Assembly: GCA_003167155.1 (NCBI GenBank)
Contig: PMTY01000185.1
Coordinates: 11,945 to 46,372 of the forward strand
Reading direction: 5' to 3'
Origin: Candidatus Cybelea tumulisoli
GTDB taxonomy: Bacteria; Vulcanimicrobiota; Vulcanimicrobiia; Vulcanimicrobiales; Vulcanimicrobiaceae
DNA length: 34,428 nt
The notes beneath the pieces are model-generated. The model was not told the origin of the DNA, searched no databases, and saw only the letters and a program-made list of their open reading frames with translations. The position numbers and the translations under genes were made by a program. Below are positions 1-8,717 of this stretch, piece after piece. How positions within the stretch are numbered: the first letter of the stretch is position 1; the number at the start of each line of letters is the position of its first letter.

Positions 1-667
1 CTGCGACCGTTTCCAGCACGTGCTCGCAGTTATCGAGAATCAGCAGCACCGCTCTGTCCTTAAGATGAGCGACTAGCGTCTGGAGCAGGGAACGATTCTG
101 AACCTCTTGCACGCCTAACGCCGACGCTAGCGCCGTTACAACAAAAGAAGGAACGGCGATTGACGCGAGTCCGATAAAGTAGACGGCAGTCCCGCCGGCT
201 TCGCTCAGTGCGGTTGCGGCCCGCAACGCTGCCTGAGTCTTACCGATCCCTCCCGCCCCGGTTAGCGTGACCATCCGATGATCGCGCAGCATAGCGGCGA
301 TCTCGTCGAGTTCAACGCTGCGCCCGACAAAACGAGTCAGCGCCAGCGGGAAGCTTGCGCTCCCAGCGTTATGCCATGGATCAGCGGCGAGTGAGGTTTC
401 GGTTCGACTCCGCGGAGAGCGTAGGCGCGTAGCGGCCGCCTCGAATGCGCGGCGTTCCTCGACACTAAGTGCCAGCGCAACGGCCAGACGGCCAAGCGTT
501 TCTCGCTGTGGAGTGCGCCGGTAGCCGCGTTCGAGTGCGCTGATTCCATACGAACTAACTCCAGCGCGTTCGGCCAGCGCCTCTTGTGAGAGGCCCGCGG
601 CGAACCGGTAGCGCCGCAGCAGCGCTCCAAAGGCCGATAGGTCAGACTCCTGGGGCTCGTCCTGCAT
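1..667 (-). CDS. XRE-family HTH / NB-ARC-type ATPase transcriptional regulator, C-terminus beyond window edge
   Basis: Partial gene reading off the left edge; 222 N-terminal codons are visible. The N-terminus carries an XRE helix-turn-helix (about residues 25-45, LSQEALAERAGVSSYGISAL). It is followed by an NB-ARC/AfsR-like STAND ATPase with Walker A (TGAGGIGKT) and Walker B (LLILDNCEH). The missing part should hold the rest of the ATPase and TPR-like repeats, as in the full-length paralogue at 16927-19437, which has the same order and near-identical motifs. The ATG at 667 is preceded by AGTGGAG; an in-frame GTG two codons upstream is an alternative. Such proteins are single-component regulators whose ATPase gates DNA binding; the ligand is unknown. 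Confidence 0.85.
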   Translation of the reverse strand, partial: MQDEPQESDLSAFGALLRRYRFAAGLSQEALAERAGVSSYGISALERGYRRTPQRETLGRLAVALALSVEERRAFEAAATRLRSPRSRTETSLAADPWHNAGSASFPLALTRFVGRSVELDEIAAMLRDHRMVTLTGAGGIGKTQAALRAATALSEAGGTAVYFIGLASIAVPSFVVTALASALGVQEVQNRSLLQTLVAHLKDRAVLLILDNCEHVLETVA

Positions 668-1044
668 CTCCACTTGGCAGCTTCGGGGCGTCCGCAGATG
701 CCTCCTCAACCGTGCGGAATCGGTCAGGCAGTTCTTGCCGGCTACCCTCGACAACCGGTGACAACATGGCATCGCGGCATTTTCCTTACAACCGCCTATT
801 TTTGTCGTCGTCAGTTGTCTGGGGTTTCGCTACGGTACCGCTTTCGATTCCCGTTGGCGCTACGCGGTAGACGCTGCTCGTATACTGGCACAGGCCCGCT
901 CGTGTACCTTCCTATTTGGGCCCAGTGAAGGACCTTTCACCGGGATTCTCCTGAGTCAATCAGCGACTGTACGGTGGCGGAGATTTCGTCGTCGTGCGCG
1001 ATCGGACCGATCACCTCCCTGAAAAATCGCCTAACGGTGCCCCG
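668..1044. other. Intergenic stretch without a supported gene; contains a 16-bp near-palindrome
   Basis: No ORF here looks coding; the short ones on either strand have low-complexity, arginine-rich translations and no family resemblance. The stretch separates the crotonase stop (1045) from the start of the minus-strand ATPase regulator, so it should hold the regulator's promoter. The only clear structure is GTGAAGGACCTTTCAC at 925-940, a near-perfect dyad that could be an operator or a weak hairpin downstream of the crotonase gene. Confidence 0.4.
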
Positions 1045-1812
1045 CTATTTATCCGCTTGCATGCGGGCGACGTCGGCGGCGGAGATACCCTCCAATGCCT
1101 GACCGTAGCCGACGCTCTCATCGACGATGCGGCGGAGCTTCTGCGTCAACGCAACGCGGCTGTAACTAGCGGTCAACGGGGGGAGCTTGGCGATCCCTCC
1201 GGCAATCTCGCGTGCCCGGCGGAGCAGGTTCTCAGGTGGCACGATTTCGCTGATCACGCCGAGCCGCAGTGCCTCTTCGGCGTCGATCACTTGCTGCGTG
1301 AGAACGAAAGTGCGTCCACGAATTGATCCGATGACCTCCGGCCACAGCGAATGAATGCCATCGCCAGGGACAATGCCGAATGCAAAATGCGGCTTGTCTT
1401 GAAACACCGTGCTCGGCGTCGCGATGACGATGTCGCAGAGGAGCACAAACTCGGAGTGCACGGTCGTGGGACCATTGAGAGCGGCGATCATCGGCACGGG
1501 GATGTCCAAGAGATTGGCCAGGACCTTCTTTCCCTCGCGGTAGATTTTGTCATAACCGCGGGGCGTAAAAAAGTCGAACCCCTCCGCATCGATGTTGTCG
1601 ATGAACGCTGCGCCGGCGCCAGTCAAGATCACCACGCGATTGTCTACGTCTTGGCCGATTTGATGAAACAACTCAACGAACTCTTCGTGCACGTGGCCAT
1701 TGAAAACCAGCGTGCCACCATCTGTGTGTAGGGAAGCTTCTAAAACGCCCTCGGGCGAGCGAGTGAGTTTGGCGTGCGGGAATGCGTTGCAGTAGCTATT
1801 AAAACTCATCAT
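1045..1812 (-). CDS. Crotonase-superfamily C-C hydrolase, 6-oxocamphor hydrolase-like (annotated elsewhere as enoyl-CoA hydratase)
   Basis: A 255-residue protein of the enoyl-CoA hydratase/isomerase fold. It resembles 6-oxocamphor hydrolase (OCH), which cleaves cyclic beta-diketones by a retro-Claisen reaction without CoA. From memory, OCH catalysis uses His122, His145, Asp154 and Glu244; here His119 (VHSEF), His142 (QDKPHF), Asp151 (GIVPGDG) and Glu241 (QALEG) fall at a constant offset of three. The oxyanion-hole region VVILTGAGAAF and the block NGPTTVHSEF are also OCH-like. The first of two adjacent ATGs has GGAGG upstream. Transcription should start at the dyad promoter at 1824-1869. The true substrate is unknown; a standard enoyl-CoA hydratase role is less likely given the His/Asp set. 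Confidence 0.8.
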   Translation of the reverse strand: MMSFNSYCNAFPHAKLTRSPEGVLEASLHTDGGTLVFNGHVHEEFVELFHQIGQDVDNRVVILTGAGAAFIDNIDAEGFDFFTPRGYDKIYREGKKVLANLLDIPVPMIAALNGPTTVHSEFVLLCDIVIATPSTVFQDKPHFAFGIVPGDGIHSLWPEVIGSIRGRTFVLTQQVIDAEEALRLGVISEIVPPENLLRRAREIAGGIAKLPPLTASYSRVALTQKLRRIVDESVGYGQALEGISAADVARMQADK

Positions 1813-1823
1813 TTGTTGCCTCC

Positions 1824-1869
1824 ATTATAGCGGCTGTTGGCCCGGTGGTCTGCCGACAAGCACTCGGCA
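1824..1869 (-). promoter_or_regulatory. Dyad promoter A: 19-bp dyad plus -10 box, upstream of the crotonase
   Basis: The plus strand reads TGCCGA-CAAGCAC-TCGGCA at 1851-1869, a perfect 6-bp inverted repeat with a 7-bp centre. On the minus strand it is followed, after 21 bp, by TATAAT (1829-1824), then GGAGG and the crotonase ATG. The hexamer 17 bp from the -10 is CAGACC, not a TTGACA-like -35, so the dyad probably binds an activator. The dyad sits just outside the stop codon of the upstream flavoprotein gene. Confidence 0.7.
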
Positions 1870-1870
1870 T

Positions 1871-2629
1871 CTAGAGGCCGCCGTAGCGTTCGGTGTGGAT
1901 GAGCGCGGCCGCCATACCGGCTGCGACGGCGCCATCGGCGGCCGCATTCACGAAGGCGTTCGTGCCGCAAATGAACATCGCTTTCGGCGGCGTCGGCAAT
2001 TGTGAGAGAACTTCACGGATTATCGTACCGTCGATGCGGCGCATATAGTCGACCGGACGGCGCGACGGCTCGCGCGTAATCGCAAAGACCGCTTTGAAGG
2101 TCGGATCTCCCATCGCGTATTCCAGCAACTCATCGCGGAACGGGATATCGGCCCACGTTCGAGCAGATATGAGCGACAACGTTGAGACGCTCGACTGCTT
2201 CGCGCGGCGATGACGCAGCATCGACATCAAGGGTACCGTGCCGGAGCCGCCACCCACGAGAAAAAGCGGTCCCCCGTCGGACACGTCCCAGATAAAGTAG
2301 CCACCGATTGGCCCACGCAACTCGATCGTGTCCCCCACCATGGCGACGTCGTGGAAAAACGACGAAACCTCGCCGCCCTCAATCTTCTCGATCGAGAGTT
2401 CAAGCTCGCCGACATCTTCCGGCGCCGACGCGATCGAATAGCTGCGCTCTGCACGATAACCGTCTGGGGCTGTGAGACGGATGTCGACGTGTTGGCCCGC
2501 CCGAAGCGCAAACGGGTTCGACAGCTTAAAGAAAAAGTTCTTGATACGGGGCGTGTTCTCGTTGATTCGGCTGATGACGGCGTCCTGCCAGAGCAGTGGG
2601 GCAGGCGCCGTGCGCAGTCCCTCAATCAC
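1871..2629 (-). CDS. Ferredoxin-NADP reductase-like FAD/NAD(P)H oxidoreductase, partner of the molybdoenzyme
   Basis: FNR-superfamily flavoprotein of about 252 residues. The FAD domain has RSYS at 62-65 and GGEVSSFFHD near 85-94. The NAD(P) domain has GGGSGTVP at 126-133, then MFICG, and it ends in the family-typical HTERYGG. No 2Fe-2S domain follows, so electrons probably pass directly to or from a partner. I start it at GTG 2629, which overlaps the molybdoenzyme stop by 8 bp (GTGATTGA) with AGAGGA upstream. The open frame extends to 2785, but that extension lies inside the upstream gene and has no FNR character. The overlap implies translational coupling with the sulfite-oxidase-like protein, a pairing familiar from other bacteria. 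Confidence 0.85.
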   Translation of the reverse strand: MIEGLRTAPAPLLWQDAVISRINENTPRIKNFFFKLSNPFALRAGQHVDIRLTAPDGYRAERSYSIASAPEDVGELELSIEKIEGGEVSSFFHDVAMVGDTIELRGPIGGYFIWDVSDGGPLFLVGGGSGTVPLMSMLRHRRAKQSSVSTLSLISARTWADIPFRDELLEYAMGDPTFKAVFAITREPSRRPVDYMRRIDGTIIREVLSQLPTPPKAMFICGTNAFVNAAADGAVAAGMAAALIHTERYGGL

Positions 2630-3224
2630 CCTGGTAACGTTCCTCTTTCCACGGGTCACCGTGATCGTTGTATCCGCGCAATTCCCAAAAACCGGGCGTG
2701 TTATCGGGAATAAATTGGATTGCGTTGACCCACTTCGCCGACTTCCAAAAATAGAGATGCGGTACGAGCAGCCGCGCGGGACCACCGTGATCGGGCGGTA
2801 TCGGCATGTCGTTGTATTTCAGGGCGACCAAAGCTTTGCCGTTGCGCACGTCACTGGTTGCCAGATTGGTCGAGTAGCCGTCGCACGAATGCGCCAGCAG
2901 AAAAGGCGGCGGATCGGTCAATGCGGCGTCGCGCAGCAGATCGTCAATGTCCACACCTTCCCACTTCGTGTTGAATTTGCTCCACGTCGTGACGCAGTGG
3001 ATGTCGCGAATCACGCTCGTCTGCGGCAGCGCGTTAAACTCCGCCCACGTCCAGGTCTTGACCGGTCTCGGGCCAAGGCGAAGCGCAAAGTTCCAATTGT
3101 CGAGCTGAATCCTCGGCGTCGGGCCGAACGAGAGCACCGGAAAGTCTTCCGTGAGGTGTTGACCGGGAGGGAGCCGCCCCCCCGAATCGGCCGGGCGCCG
3201 GCCGACGAAACCACGTGTTGGCAT
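2622..3224 (-). CDS. Sulfite oxidase-like molybdopterin-dependent oxidoreductase (YuiH-like)
   Basis: A 200-residue single-domain member of the sulfite oxidase/MsrP molybdopterin fold. Cys77 in RDIHCVTTWS is the expected molybdenum-ligating cysteine. The blocks LAHSCDGYSTNL, PPDHGGPARLLVPHLYFWKSA and the C-terminal GFWELRGYNDHGDPWKEERY are typical of this short family. There is no signal peptide, dimerisation domain or haem domain, so it is predicted cytoplasmic and must use an external redox partner, most plausibly the FNR-like protein encoded directly after it. The ATG at 3224 is preceded by GGGAGG seven bases away. It lies about 100 nt downstream of the dyad promoter at 3330-3375. The substrate is not evident; sulfite is only one option. 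Confidence 0.85.
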   Translation of the reverse strand: MPTRGFVGRRPADSGGRLPPGQHLTEDFPVLSFGPTPRIQLDNWNFALRLGPRPVKTWTWAEFNALPQTSVIRDIHCVTTWSKFNTKWEGVDIDDLLRDAALTDPPPFLLAHSCDGYSTNLATSDVRNGKALVALKYNDMPIPPDHGGPARLLVPHLYFWKSAKWVNAIQFIPDNTPGFWELRGYNDHGDPWKEERYQGD

Positions 3225-3329
3225 CTACTGACCTCCCATCTAGGAGATGGACCGAGAATCATCCCCACCTGCATCGTGAACCAATACGCCGGCTCAACGG
3301 ATTCGTGTGCGGGTGGAACGGCACAAAAT

Positions 3330-3375
3330 ATCATAGTGTCCGCTGAGCCGGTGGTCTGCCGACAGGCAGTTGGCA
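3330..3375 (-). promoter_or_regulatory. Dyad promoter B upstream of the sulfite oxidase-like gene
   Basis: Dyad TGCCGA-CAGGCAG-TTGGCA at 3357-3375 (one mismatch between arms), followed on the minus strand after exactly 21 bp by TATGAT (3335-3330). The 11 bases on the gene side of the dyad, GACCACCGG and neighbours, match promoter A closely. It lies between the DUF3034 stop (3402) and the molybdoenzyme start (3224), giving a leader of about 100 nt. Confidence 0.7.
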
Positions 3376-3401
3376 TCTTCGATCGCACGGGGACGCCGGC
3401 G

Positions 3402-4262
3402 TTAAAACGTCCCTTGGGCTTGTAGGTAGAGCCCCTGCTGATTCGGCGTCATATTCGGCAGCCTCGGGCCCACTTGACCGAGGTTAAGATAGGCCGCCGT
3501 AAGGGCGAAGTGCGAGTTAAGGAACAGCGCGGCGAAGATGTCCCATTTCGATTGTTCTTGAATGCCGGCAACGGCGCTGCTGATGTTATTGGGCGAATAG
3601 CGGTATTCGCCGCCGATCGCGACGTTGGCCGCGACAAAAGCGCCGGCTGAAAACTCTGGCTCCAGTTGGTACGCGTTGTGCCCGTTGGAGCCGCCGCCAA
3701 AGCCGAGAAGTCCGAATTGGTCCGCCTTTGTTGCGCGAAACGTGCTGTCGAGCACCACCGGGACGGAGCCGAGTTTTACCGTTTTCGTCGCCGCGAGATA
3801 GAAGTCGACTCCCGACGTGCTGCTAATTGCTCCCGCGTGTTTGAGGTACTGTACGATTTGACCGTAAGCGTTCTTAGCCTGCACGCCGGCGGCGATCGAC
3901 GGAACCGCATTGTGCGGATTCGCCTCGACTAGTAAGTACTTCGCCCCGATGATCGACTGTCCGAGGTGACTGTTGAGAGCAAGCGCGTTGCCAACCGCGG
4001 GAGCATTGATCCACTGTTGAGCGTAGCTAAGCTCGAGTCGCTTGAACGCGGTACCACTGATGCCGCCAACTTGCAGCAAATAATCCTGTGTACCAACATA
4101 CCAAAACGAAAACTGCGGGCTGTTCGGCGCAGTAAAGGCCCATGCGGCCAAGCCGCCTCCGGCTGCACCTTCAACTTCTGTGGGTGCCGCGACTGCTGAA
4201 CCAAAGGTGGCGAGGAGCGACGCTAGGCAAACCCCTGCGACGACGAGAGCTGAACGAAACAT
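3402..4262 (-). CDS. DUF3034 family outer-membrane beta-barrel protein
   Basis: A 286-residue secreted protein with an N-terminal signal peptide (hydrophobic 5-25, then SAVAAPTEVEG). It matches DUF3034 end to end: VEGAAGGGLAAWA near the mature start, GTQDYLLQVGG, KRLELSYAQQ, ATKTVKLGS, the central FRATKADQFGLLGFGG, YQLEPEFSAG, GGEYRYSPNN and LTAAYLNLGQVG before QQGLYLQAQGTF. Alternating hydrophobic strands and a C-terminal Phe fit an outer-membrane barrel. AGGAG lies seven bases before the ATG. Function in the family is unknown; a channel for a small solute is possible. It sits between the urease operon and the molybdoenzyme pair, but no dyad promoter precedes it. Confidence 0.8.
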   Translation of the reverse strand: MFRSALVVAGVCLASLLATFGSAVAAPTEVEGAAGGGLAAWAFTAPNSPQFSFWYVGTQDYLLQVGGISGTAFKRLELSYAQQWINAPAVGNALALNSHLGQSIIGAKYLLVEANPHNAVPSIAAGVQAKNAYGQIVQYLKHAGAISSTSGVDFYLAATKTVKLGSVPVVLDSTFRATKADQFGLLGFGGGSNGHNAYQLEPEFSAGAFVAANVAIGGEYRYSPNNISSAVAGIQEQSKWDIFAALFLNSHFALTAAYLNLGQVGPRLPNMTPNQQGLYLQAQGTF

Positions 4263-4523
4263 GAGACTCTCCTACATTTTCCTCGCCCACGATGATGTCG
4301 GCGATGTCGACGGTGGTCGGAGTATTCGTCAGCGCTTCAACAGATAGCGAGGCGAATGATAGACGGCGACTCCGACAAAGCCAAGCGGTGATTCCCCGCC
4401 TGCGTCGTCGGCCTGATTTGGTCTTTGTGCCTCGACAATTTGTCTCACGTTGTCGGGTTATGATAGAACTCGAGAGCTGCGACGTCAGCCTAGCAGCAGT
4501 CAGCAGCCATCTCAAAATCGCTG

Positions 4524-5189
4524 TTAGGAGGGCGGCCGAACCTCTAAACCGCCTTTCTCGATCAGAACCTTTGCGATTTGCGCAACGCCTTCCCCGTTTT
4601 TCAAATTAGTGAAGATGAACGGTCGGGCTCCGCGCATTTTGAGGGCATCCGCTTCCATCACTTCGAGGCTTGCCCCAACGAGCGAAGCCAAATCGATCTT
4701 GTTTATCACGAGGAGGTCGGAGCGCGTAATGCCAGGGCCGCCTTTGCGCGGAATTTTTTCGCCTCCTGAAACGTCAATCACGTATACCGTTAGGTCCGCC
4801 AGCTCGGGGCTGAAGGTTGCGGCAAGATTGTCGCCACCCGACTCGATGAAGCACAGCTCCGTGTCGGGAAACCGGCCATTCATTTCTTCAATGGCTGCAA
4901 GGTTGATTGACGCATCCTCTCTGATCGCCGTGTGAGGGCAGCCGCCTGTTTCGACTCCCATGATGCGCTGAGCCGGCAGTGCGTTGGCTCGTGTGAGAAT
5001 GAGCTGATCTTCCTTGGTGTAAATGTCGTTCGTGATAACGTACATTTTATAGACATCTCGAAGCCGTTTGCATAGGGCTTCAATGAGCGCTGTCTTGCCT
5101 GAACCGACCGGTCCACCTATGCCGATGCGTAAGGGACCATGATGCCGTGCCTCTGTACCGGCGGAGTCATCTTGAGCAAAAACTCTCAT
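4524..5189 (-). CDS. ureG: Urease accessory GTPase UreG
   Basis: SIMIBI-class GTPase of 221 residues that couples GTP hydrolysis to nickel delivery into apo-urease, acting with UreE, UreF and UreD. The P-loop GGPVGSGKT is at residues 25-33. The metal-binding Cys-Pro-His of the family is present ([10 protein letters not shown]), followed by [13 protein letters not shown] and the guanine-specificity motif NKIDL. The length is normal and there is no N-terminal His-rich extension. Its ATG overlaps the ureF stop as ATGA, so it is translationally coupled and is the last gene of the operon. No strong terminator was seen in the 260 bp before the DUF3034 gene. Confidence 0.97.
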   Translation of the reverse strand: MRVFAQDDSAGTEARHHGPLRIGIGGPVGSGKTALIEALCKRLRDVYKMYVITNDIYTKEDQLILTRANALPAQRIMGVETGGCPHTAIREDASINLAAIEEMNGRFPDTELCFIESGGDNLAATFSPELADLTVYVIDVSGGEKIPRKGGPGITRSDLLVINKIDLASLVGASLEVMEADALKMRGARPFIFTNLKNGEGVAQIAKVLIEKGGLEVRPPS

Positions 5190-5896
5190 GAGCGAAATAA
5201 CCTCGTGTATTGCGTTTCGTGCGCCATTGAGGCGAGATCCAGAGTGAATGCGGCGGACCCGAGGTCATCAACGGAAGTCGTTTCGGCCTCCGTGCTTGCC
5301 GACAAGACCGCCTTTTCAAGTGCAGCGATGGCGAACTGACCGTCAGTTTGGCCCAAGGGAATCAGCCGAACTCCCGCGATCACCAAGTTGGCGATGTAAC
5401 TTTGCAGAAATGCCGGCAAGACGAGGCTAACGGGAAGATGCTGCGTTGCCCCGCGTACACCAAGAACAACAGCCAACACGGGTTGAATATCGCGTTCGCA
5501 GAGCACTTGCGAAAGCCAGCCCAAGGTCTCGTCTGGCCAGACCGCCTGTAAGGTCCCCAGACACGCTGCGGCTTGCTGCCACGACTCGCGCGCGAACTCA
5601 GAAGTCGCGCGAAAGGCTGCTGCCAGCTCTGCAATCTCGAGGAGCTTCGCGCGATCGTTCCTTATCGTGCAGCACCAAGCCTCATAGAAAAAGAACGCTT
5701 CATTGCGAGCAGAGCCGTAGCTAAGATCTGCTTCGAGCCAATCGACAAGACTTTGGCGATCGCTTACGTGGCCCGCTTCGACAGCCCATTCCAGGCCATG
5801 GGAGTAACTGAAAGAACCGATCGGAAACGCCGGCGACAGCCAGGCCTGCAACCTTATTTGAGAGAGCGGCGCTAAGCACCGCTCATGACTCATCAT
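5186..5896 (-). CDS. ureF: Urease accessory protein UreF
   Basis: All-helical chaperone that, with UreD and UreG, forms the pre-activation complex on urease and acts on the UreG GTPase. The diagnostic [17 protein letters not shown] lies near the N-terminus, and the family C-terminal tail is present ([11 protein letters not shown]). I start it at the paired ATGs 5896/5893, preceded by GAGG, giving about 236 residues. The open frame continues to 5983, but that part overlaps ureE and has no UreF character. The chosen start overlaps the ureE stop by about a dozen bases, consistent with coupled translation. Confidence 0.93.
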   Translation of the reverse strand: MMSHERCLAPLSQIRLQAWLSPAFPIGSFSYSHGLEWAVEAGHVSDRQSLVDWLEADLSYGSARNEAFFFYEAWCCTIRNDRAKLLEIAELAAAFRATSEFARESWQQAAACLGTLQAVWPDETLGWLSQVLCERDIQPVLAVVLGVRGATQHLPVSLVLPAFLQSYIANLVIAGVRLIPLGQTDGQFAIAALEKAVLSASTEAETTSVDDLGSAAFTLDLASMAHETQYTRLFRS

Positions 5897-6353
5897 GCTC
5901 ATCCTCGCGGCGGACGTTTTGGCCGTCATAAGCGCCACCCTCAGGCTGGAACGCTCTTTGCACCTTGGCGAGATTAGCGCCAAACCCGCGCAGCATATCC
6001 TCGATCACGTGATCCGGTCGGATATAGAGACACTCCGCTTGAACTTCCGTCGGCAAGTGTCGATTTCCCAGATGCCAAGCAAGGCGTACGAGTTGATTCG
6101 GCATCTCGTGCCTCACTTCTATAATCGGTTCCGAGGCGGCTTGAACCTTTAGCCATCTTCCATCTTCTAGTTGTAAGCCGTCTCCGTCTGCCATCGCAAC
6201 CGCCTTTGGAAGCTCGAGAAGGACGTCTTCGCCATCATCCACACCCAAGAGAATGCGGCGGCGATGGCGCTCGTCGAAATCGAGCGTAACTGTGCCGGCA
6301 GCTTTTTCTTTTGGCCAACAACCTGCCCGTCGATGAATTAAGCTATATAGCAT
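5883..6353 (-). CDS. ureE: Urease nickel metallochaperone UreE
   Basis: A 156-residue UreE with an N-terminal peptide-binding-like domain and a C-terminal metal-binding domain. The latter has LAWHLGNRHLPTEV and IRPDHVIEDMLRGFGA, whose histidines bind Ni2+ in the dimer. The tail ([16 protein letters not shown]) contains one His and several acidic residues rather than the His-rich tail of the Klebsiella protein, so nickel storage capacity is probably low. The ATG lies a few bases after the ureC stop, with only a weak purine stretch (GAAAGA) as ribosome-binding site. Confidence 0.95.
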   Translation of the reverse strand: MLYSLIHRRAGCWPKEKAAGTVTLDFDERHRRRILLGVDDGEDVLLELPKAVAMADGDGLQLEDGRWLKVQAASEPIIEVRHEMPNQLVRLAWHLGNRHLPTEVQAECLYIRPDHVIEDMLRGFGANLAKVQRAFQPEGGAYDGQNVRREDEHDES

Positions 6354-6362
6354 GGAAATCTT

Positions 6363-8066
6363 TCAGTACATAAAATAGCGTTGCGCCATTGGAAGCACTT
6401 TCGCTGGATTGCAGGTAAGAAGCCGGCCATCGGCGCGCACCTCATATGTTTCAGGGTTGACATCGATGTGAGGCATGGCGCTGTTCAACACCATGGACTG
6501 CTTGCCGATTTTGCGCGTGTTCGTCACGGGCAACAGCTTCTTGGCAAGTCCGTATCCCGCGGCGTTTGCTCGTCCGGCCTGGCTGACGAATATGACGGAG
6601 CTTTCCGTTAAGGAGCGGCCGAAGGCGCCAAACATCGGGCGATAGTATTCCGGCTGCGGGCTCGGAATAGAAGCGTTCGGGTCTCCCATAACTGCAGCAG
6701 CGATCGTTCCGCATTTCAGCACCATATCGGGCTTTATCCCGAAAAATTTCGGTTGCCAGATACAGAGATCGGCAAGCTTTCCAACTTCGATAGAACCAAC
6801 GTACGTAGAAATGCCCTGAGCTATCGCGGGATTGATCGTGTATTTCGCAATATATCGGCGCACGCGGAAATTGTCGTTGTCGCCCGTCTCCTCGGAAAGT
6901 TGCCCGAATTGTTTTTTCATTTTGTCGGCGGTCTGCCAAGTACGAAGTATCACTTCGCCCACGCGGCCCATCGCCTGGCTGTCGGACGACATAATTGAAA
7001 GCGCACCCATATCGTGCAGCAGATCCTCCGCCGCTATCGTTTCTCGGCGAATGCGGCTTTCGGCGAAGGCGACATCCTCTGGAACGCGACGATCGAGATG
7101 ATGCGTCACCAAGACCATATCGAACGCTTCATCGGTCGTATCTACGGTGTACGGCCGTGTCGGAGTCGTCGAAGCCGGAAGCACATTTGCCTCACTGCAG
7201 ATTTTTATAATGTCTGGCGAGTGTCCGCCGCCGGCCCCCTCCGTGTGGAAGCTGTGAATCGTTCTTCCCTTGAACGCAGCAATAGTGCTTTCGACGAAGC
7301 CGCTTTCGTTTAAGGAATCGGTGTGAATAGCAACCTGCACGTCCATGTCATCTGCTACTGAGAGGCAACAATCGATGGCGGCGGGTGTCGTACCCCAGTC
7401 TTCATGGAGCTTGAGGCCACACGCTCCGGCCTCAATCTGCTCCACGAGACTCGGCGGCAGGCTCGCATTTCCTTTTCCAAAGAGACCGATGTTCACGGGG
7501 AACGCCTCGGCCGCTTGAAGCATTCTTTGAATGTGCCAAGGCCCCGGCGTGCACGTCGTAGCGGCCGTTCCGACAGCCGGACCGGTCCCACCGCCCATCA
7601 TGGTGGTCAGGCCCGAATACAGTGCCTCCTCGACCTGCTGCGGACAGATGAAGTGAACGTGGGTGTCGATGCCACCTGCGGTGACGATGGTACCTTCCCC
7701 GGCGATTACCTCAGTTCCGGGACCGATGATGATATCCACGTTCGGCTGCACATCTGGATTGCCGGCTTTGCCGATAGCGTCAATGCGTCCATCCTTGATG
7801 CCGAGATCGGCCTTGACGATTCCCGTGGAATCGAGAATCAACGCATTTGTAATGACGGTATCAACTGCGCCTTCACTCCGGGATCGCTGCGACTGGCCCA
7901 TGCCGTCGCGAATGACCTTCCCGCCGCCGAATTTGACCTCCTCACCATAGGTGGTGAGGTCCTTCTCAACTTCGATGATGAGATCGGTGTCCGCTAGGCG
8001 AACTTTATCACCCACCGTTGGGCCAAACATCTGCGCATATGCGGCACGACTCATTTTGGTCGTCAT
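6363..8066 (-). CDS. ureC: Urease alpha subunit, active-site flap Thr variant
   Basis: Catalytic subunit (567 residues) hydrolysing urea to ammonia and carbamate at a dinuclear nickel centre. All metal ligands are visible at an offset of two from Klebsiella numbering: His136 and His138 (THVHF), Lys219 to be carbamylated (GLKLHEDWG), His248, His274 (HSFHTEG) and Asp362 (SSDSQAMGR). The flap general acid His322 is present. The flap residue usually Cys319 is Thr321 here (LVTHHLD instead of the usual MVCHHLD); the codon is ACG at 7106-7104, so this is not a translation error. Its ATG overlaps the ureB stop (ATGA). Subunits are separate, as in most proteobacterial-type operons. Confidence 0.98.
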   Translation of the reverse strand: MTTKMSRAAYAQMFGPTVGDKVRLADTDLIIEVEKDLTTYGEEVKFGGGKVIRDGMGQSQRSRSEGAVDTVITNALILDSTGIVKADLGIKDGRIDAIGKAGNPDVQPNVDIIIGPGTEVIAGEGTIVTAGGIDTHVHFICPQQVEEALYSGLTTMMGGGTGPAVGTAATTCTPGPWHIQRMLQAAEAFPVNIGLFGKGNASLPPSLVEQIEAGACGLKLHEDWGTTPAAIDCCLSVADDMDVQVAIHTDSLNESGFVESTIAAFKGRTIHSFHTEGAGGGHSPDIIKICSEANVLPASTTPTRPYTVDTTDEAFDMVLVTHHLDRRVPEDVAFAESRIRRETIAAEDLLHDMGALSIMSSDSQAMGRVGEVILRTWQTADKMKKQFGQLSEETGDNDNFRVRRYIAKYTINPAIAQGISTYVGSIEVGKLADLCIWQPKFFGIKPDMVLKCGTIAAAVMGDPNASIPSPQPEYYRPMFGAFGRSLTESSVIFVSQAGRANAAGYGLAKKLLPVTNTRKIGKQSMVLNSAMPHIDVNPETYEVRADGRLLTCNPAKVLPMAQRYFMY

Positions 8067-8371
8067 GGCAATGCTCCCATAACCGCTTGACGAAATCCGA
8101 ACACCATGCGTGCCCCTTCATAGGGAATCAACATAACATCACGCGCCTGCCCCGGCTCGAAGCGTACAGCCGTTCCCGCTGGTATGTCCAAGCGATGTCC
8201 CACGGTAACTTGTCGATCGAACGCGAGAGCCGGGTTGGTTTCAGCGAAATGGTAGTGACTGCCGACCTGGATCGGCCTGTCGCCTGTGTTCGCAACGTTG
8301 AGAGAAATTGCCGGCCTCTCTTGGTTGAGGACAATGTCGCCCGAACCCGGAAAGATTTCGCCCGGTATCAT
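8063..8371 (-). CDS. ureB: Urease beta subunit
   Basis: A 102-residue structural subunit of the (alpha-beta-gamma)3 urease. The family blocks are clear: MIPGEIFP at the start, [43 protein letters not shown] and [10 protein letters not shown]. Start ATG is preceded by AAGGAGG, the strongest ribosome-binding site within the operon. It overlaps ureC by four bases and follows ureA by a short gap. Confidence 0.97.
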   Translation of the reverse strand: MIPGEIFPGSGDIVLNQERPAISLNVANTGDRPIQVGSHYHFAETNPALAFDRQVTVGHRLDIPAGTAVRFEPGQARDVMLIPYEGARMVFGFRQAVMGALP

Positions 8372-8386
8372 GTCAATATCGCCTCC

Positions 8387-8689
8387 TTAGCGAATAGGAT
8401 CGTGAACGGCAACGAGCTTCGTGCCATCGGGAAACGTGGCTTCAACTTGCATCTCATCGAGCATTTCCGGAATGCCTTCCATCACTTGATCGCGAGTCAG
8501 CACCGTTCCGCTTTCCGACATCAGCTCGGCGACGGATTTGCCGTCTCGCGCAGCCTCCAAAATAAAATCCGTTATGATCGCGACACTCTCCGGATAGTTT
8601 AGTTTAACGCCCCTTGTAAGACGTGCCCGAGCGACTAGCGCAGCGAGCGAGATCATGAGCTTGTCTTTTTCACGCGGCATAAAATTCAT
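8387..8689 (-). CDS. ureA: Urease gamma subunit
   Basis: A 100-residue gamma subunit. It has the typical start [20 protein letters not shown], then [26 protein letters not shown] and the C-terminal [22 protein letters not shown] region ending in VHDPIR. Length and sequence match free-standing UreA, so gamma and beta are not fused here. The ATG is preceded by AGGGA. It lies 28 bp downstream of ureD in the same operon. Confidence 0.97.
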   Translation of the reverse strand: MNFMPREKDKLMISLAALVARARLTRGVKLNYPESVAIITDFILEAARDGKSVAELMSESGTVLTRDQVMEGIPEMLDEMQVEATFPDGTKLVAVHDPIR

Positions 8690-8717
8690 AATGTCCCTGC
8701 TTCTGCTGGTGTGTGGT

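Noticed and set aside
586-928. Two overlapping short plus-strand frames upstream of the crotonase region
   Set aside because: They partly overlap the antisense of the ATPase-regulator start and their translations are low-complexity without recognisable motifs.
4381-4460. Possible dyad promoter upstream of the DUF3034 gene
   Set aside because: TGCCTC and TGTC/GACAA pieces are present, but the 6-7-6 architecture and a correctly spaced -10 are missing.
4292-4609. Open frame of 105 codons on the plus strand across the gap after ureG
   Set aside because: It overlaps the 3' end of ureG, is rich in arginine with no family resemblance, and has no convincing ribosome-binding site.
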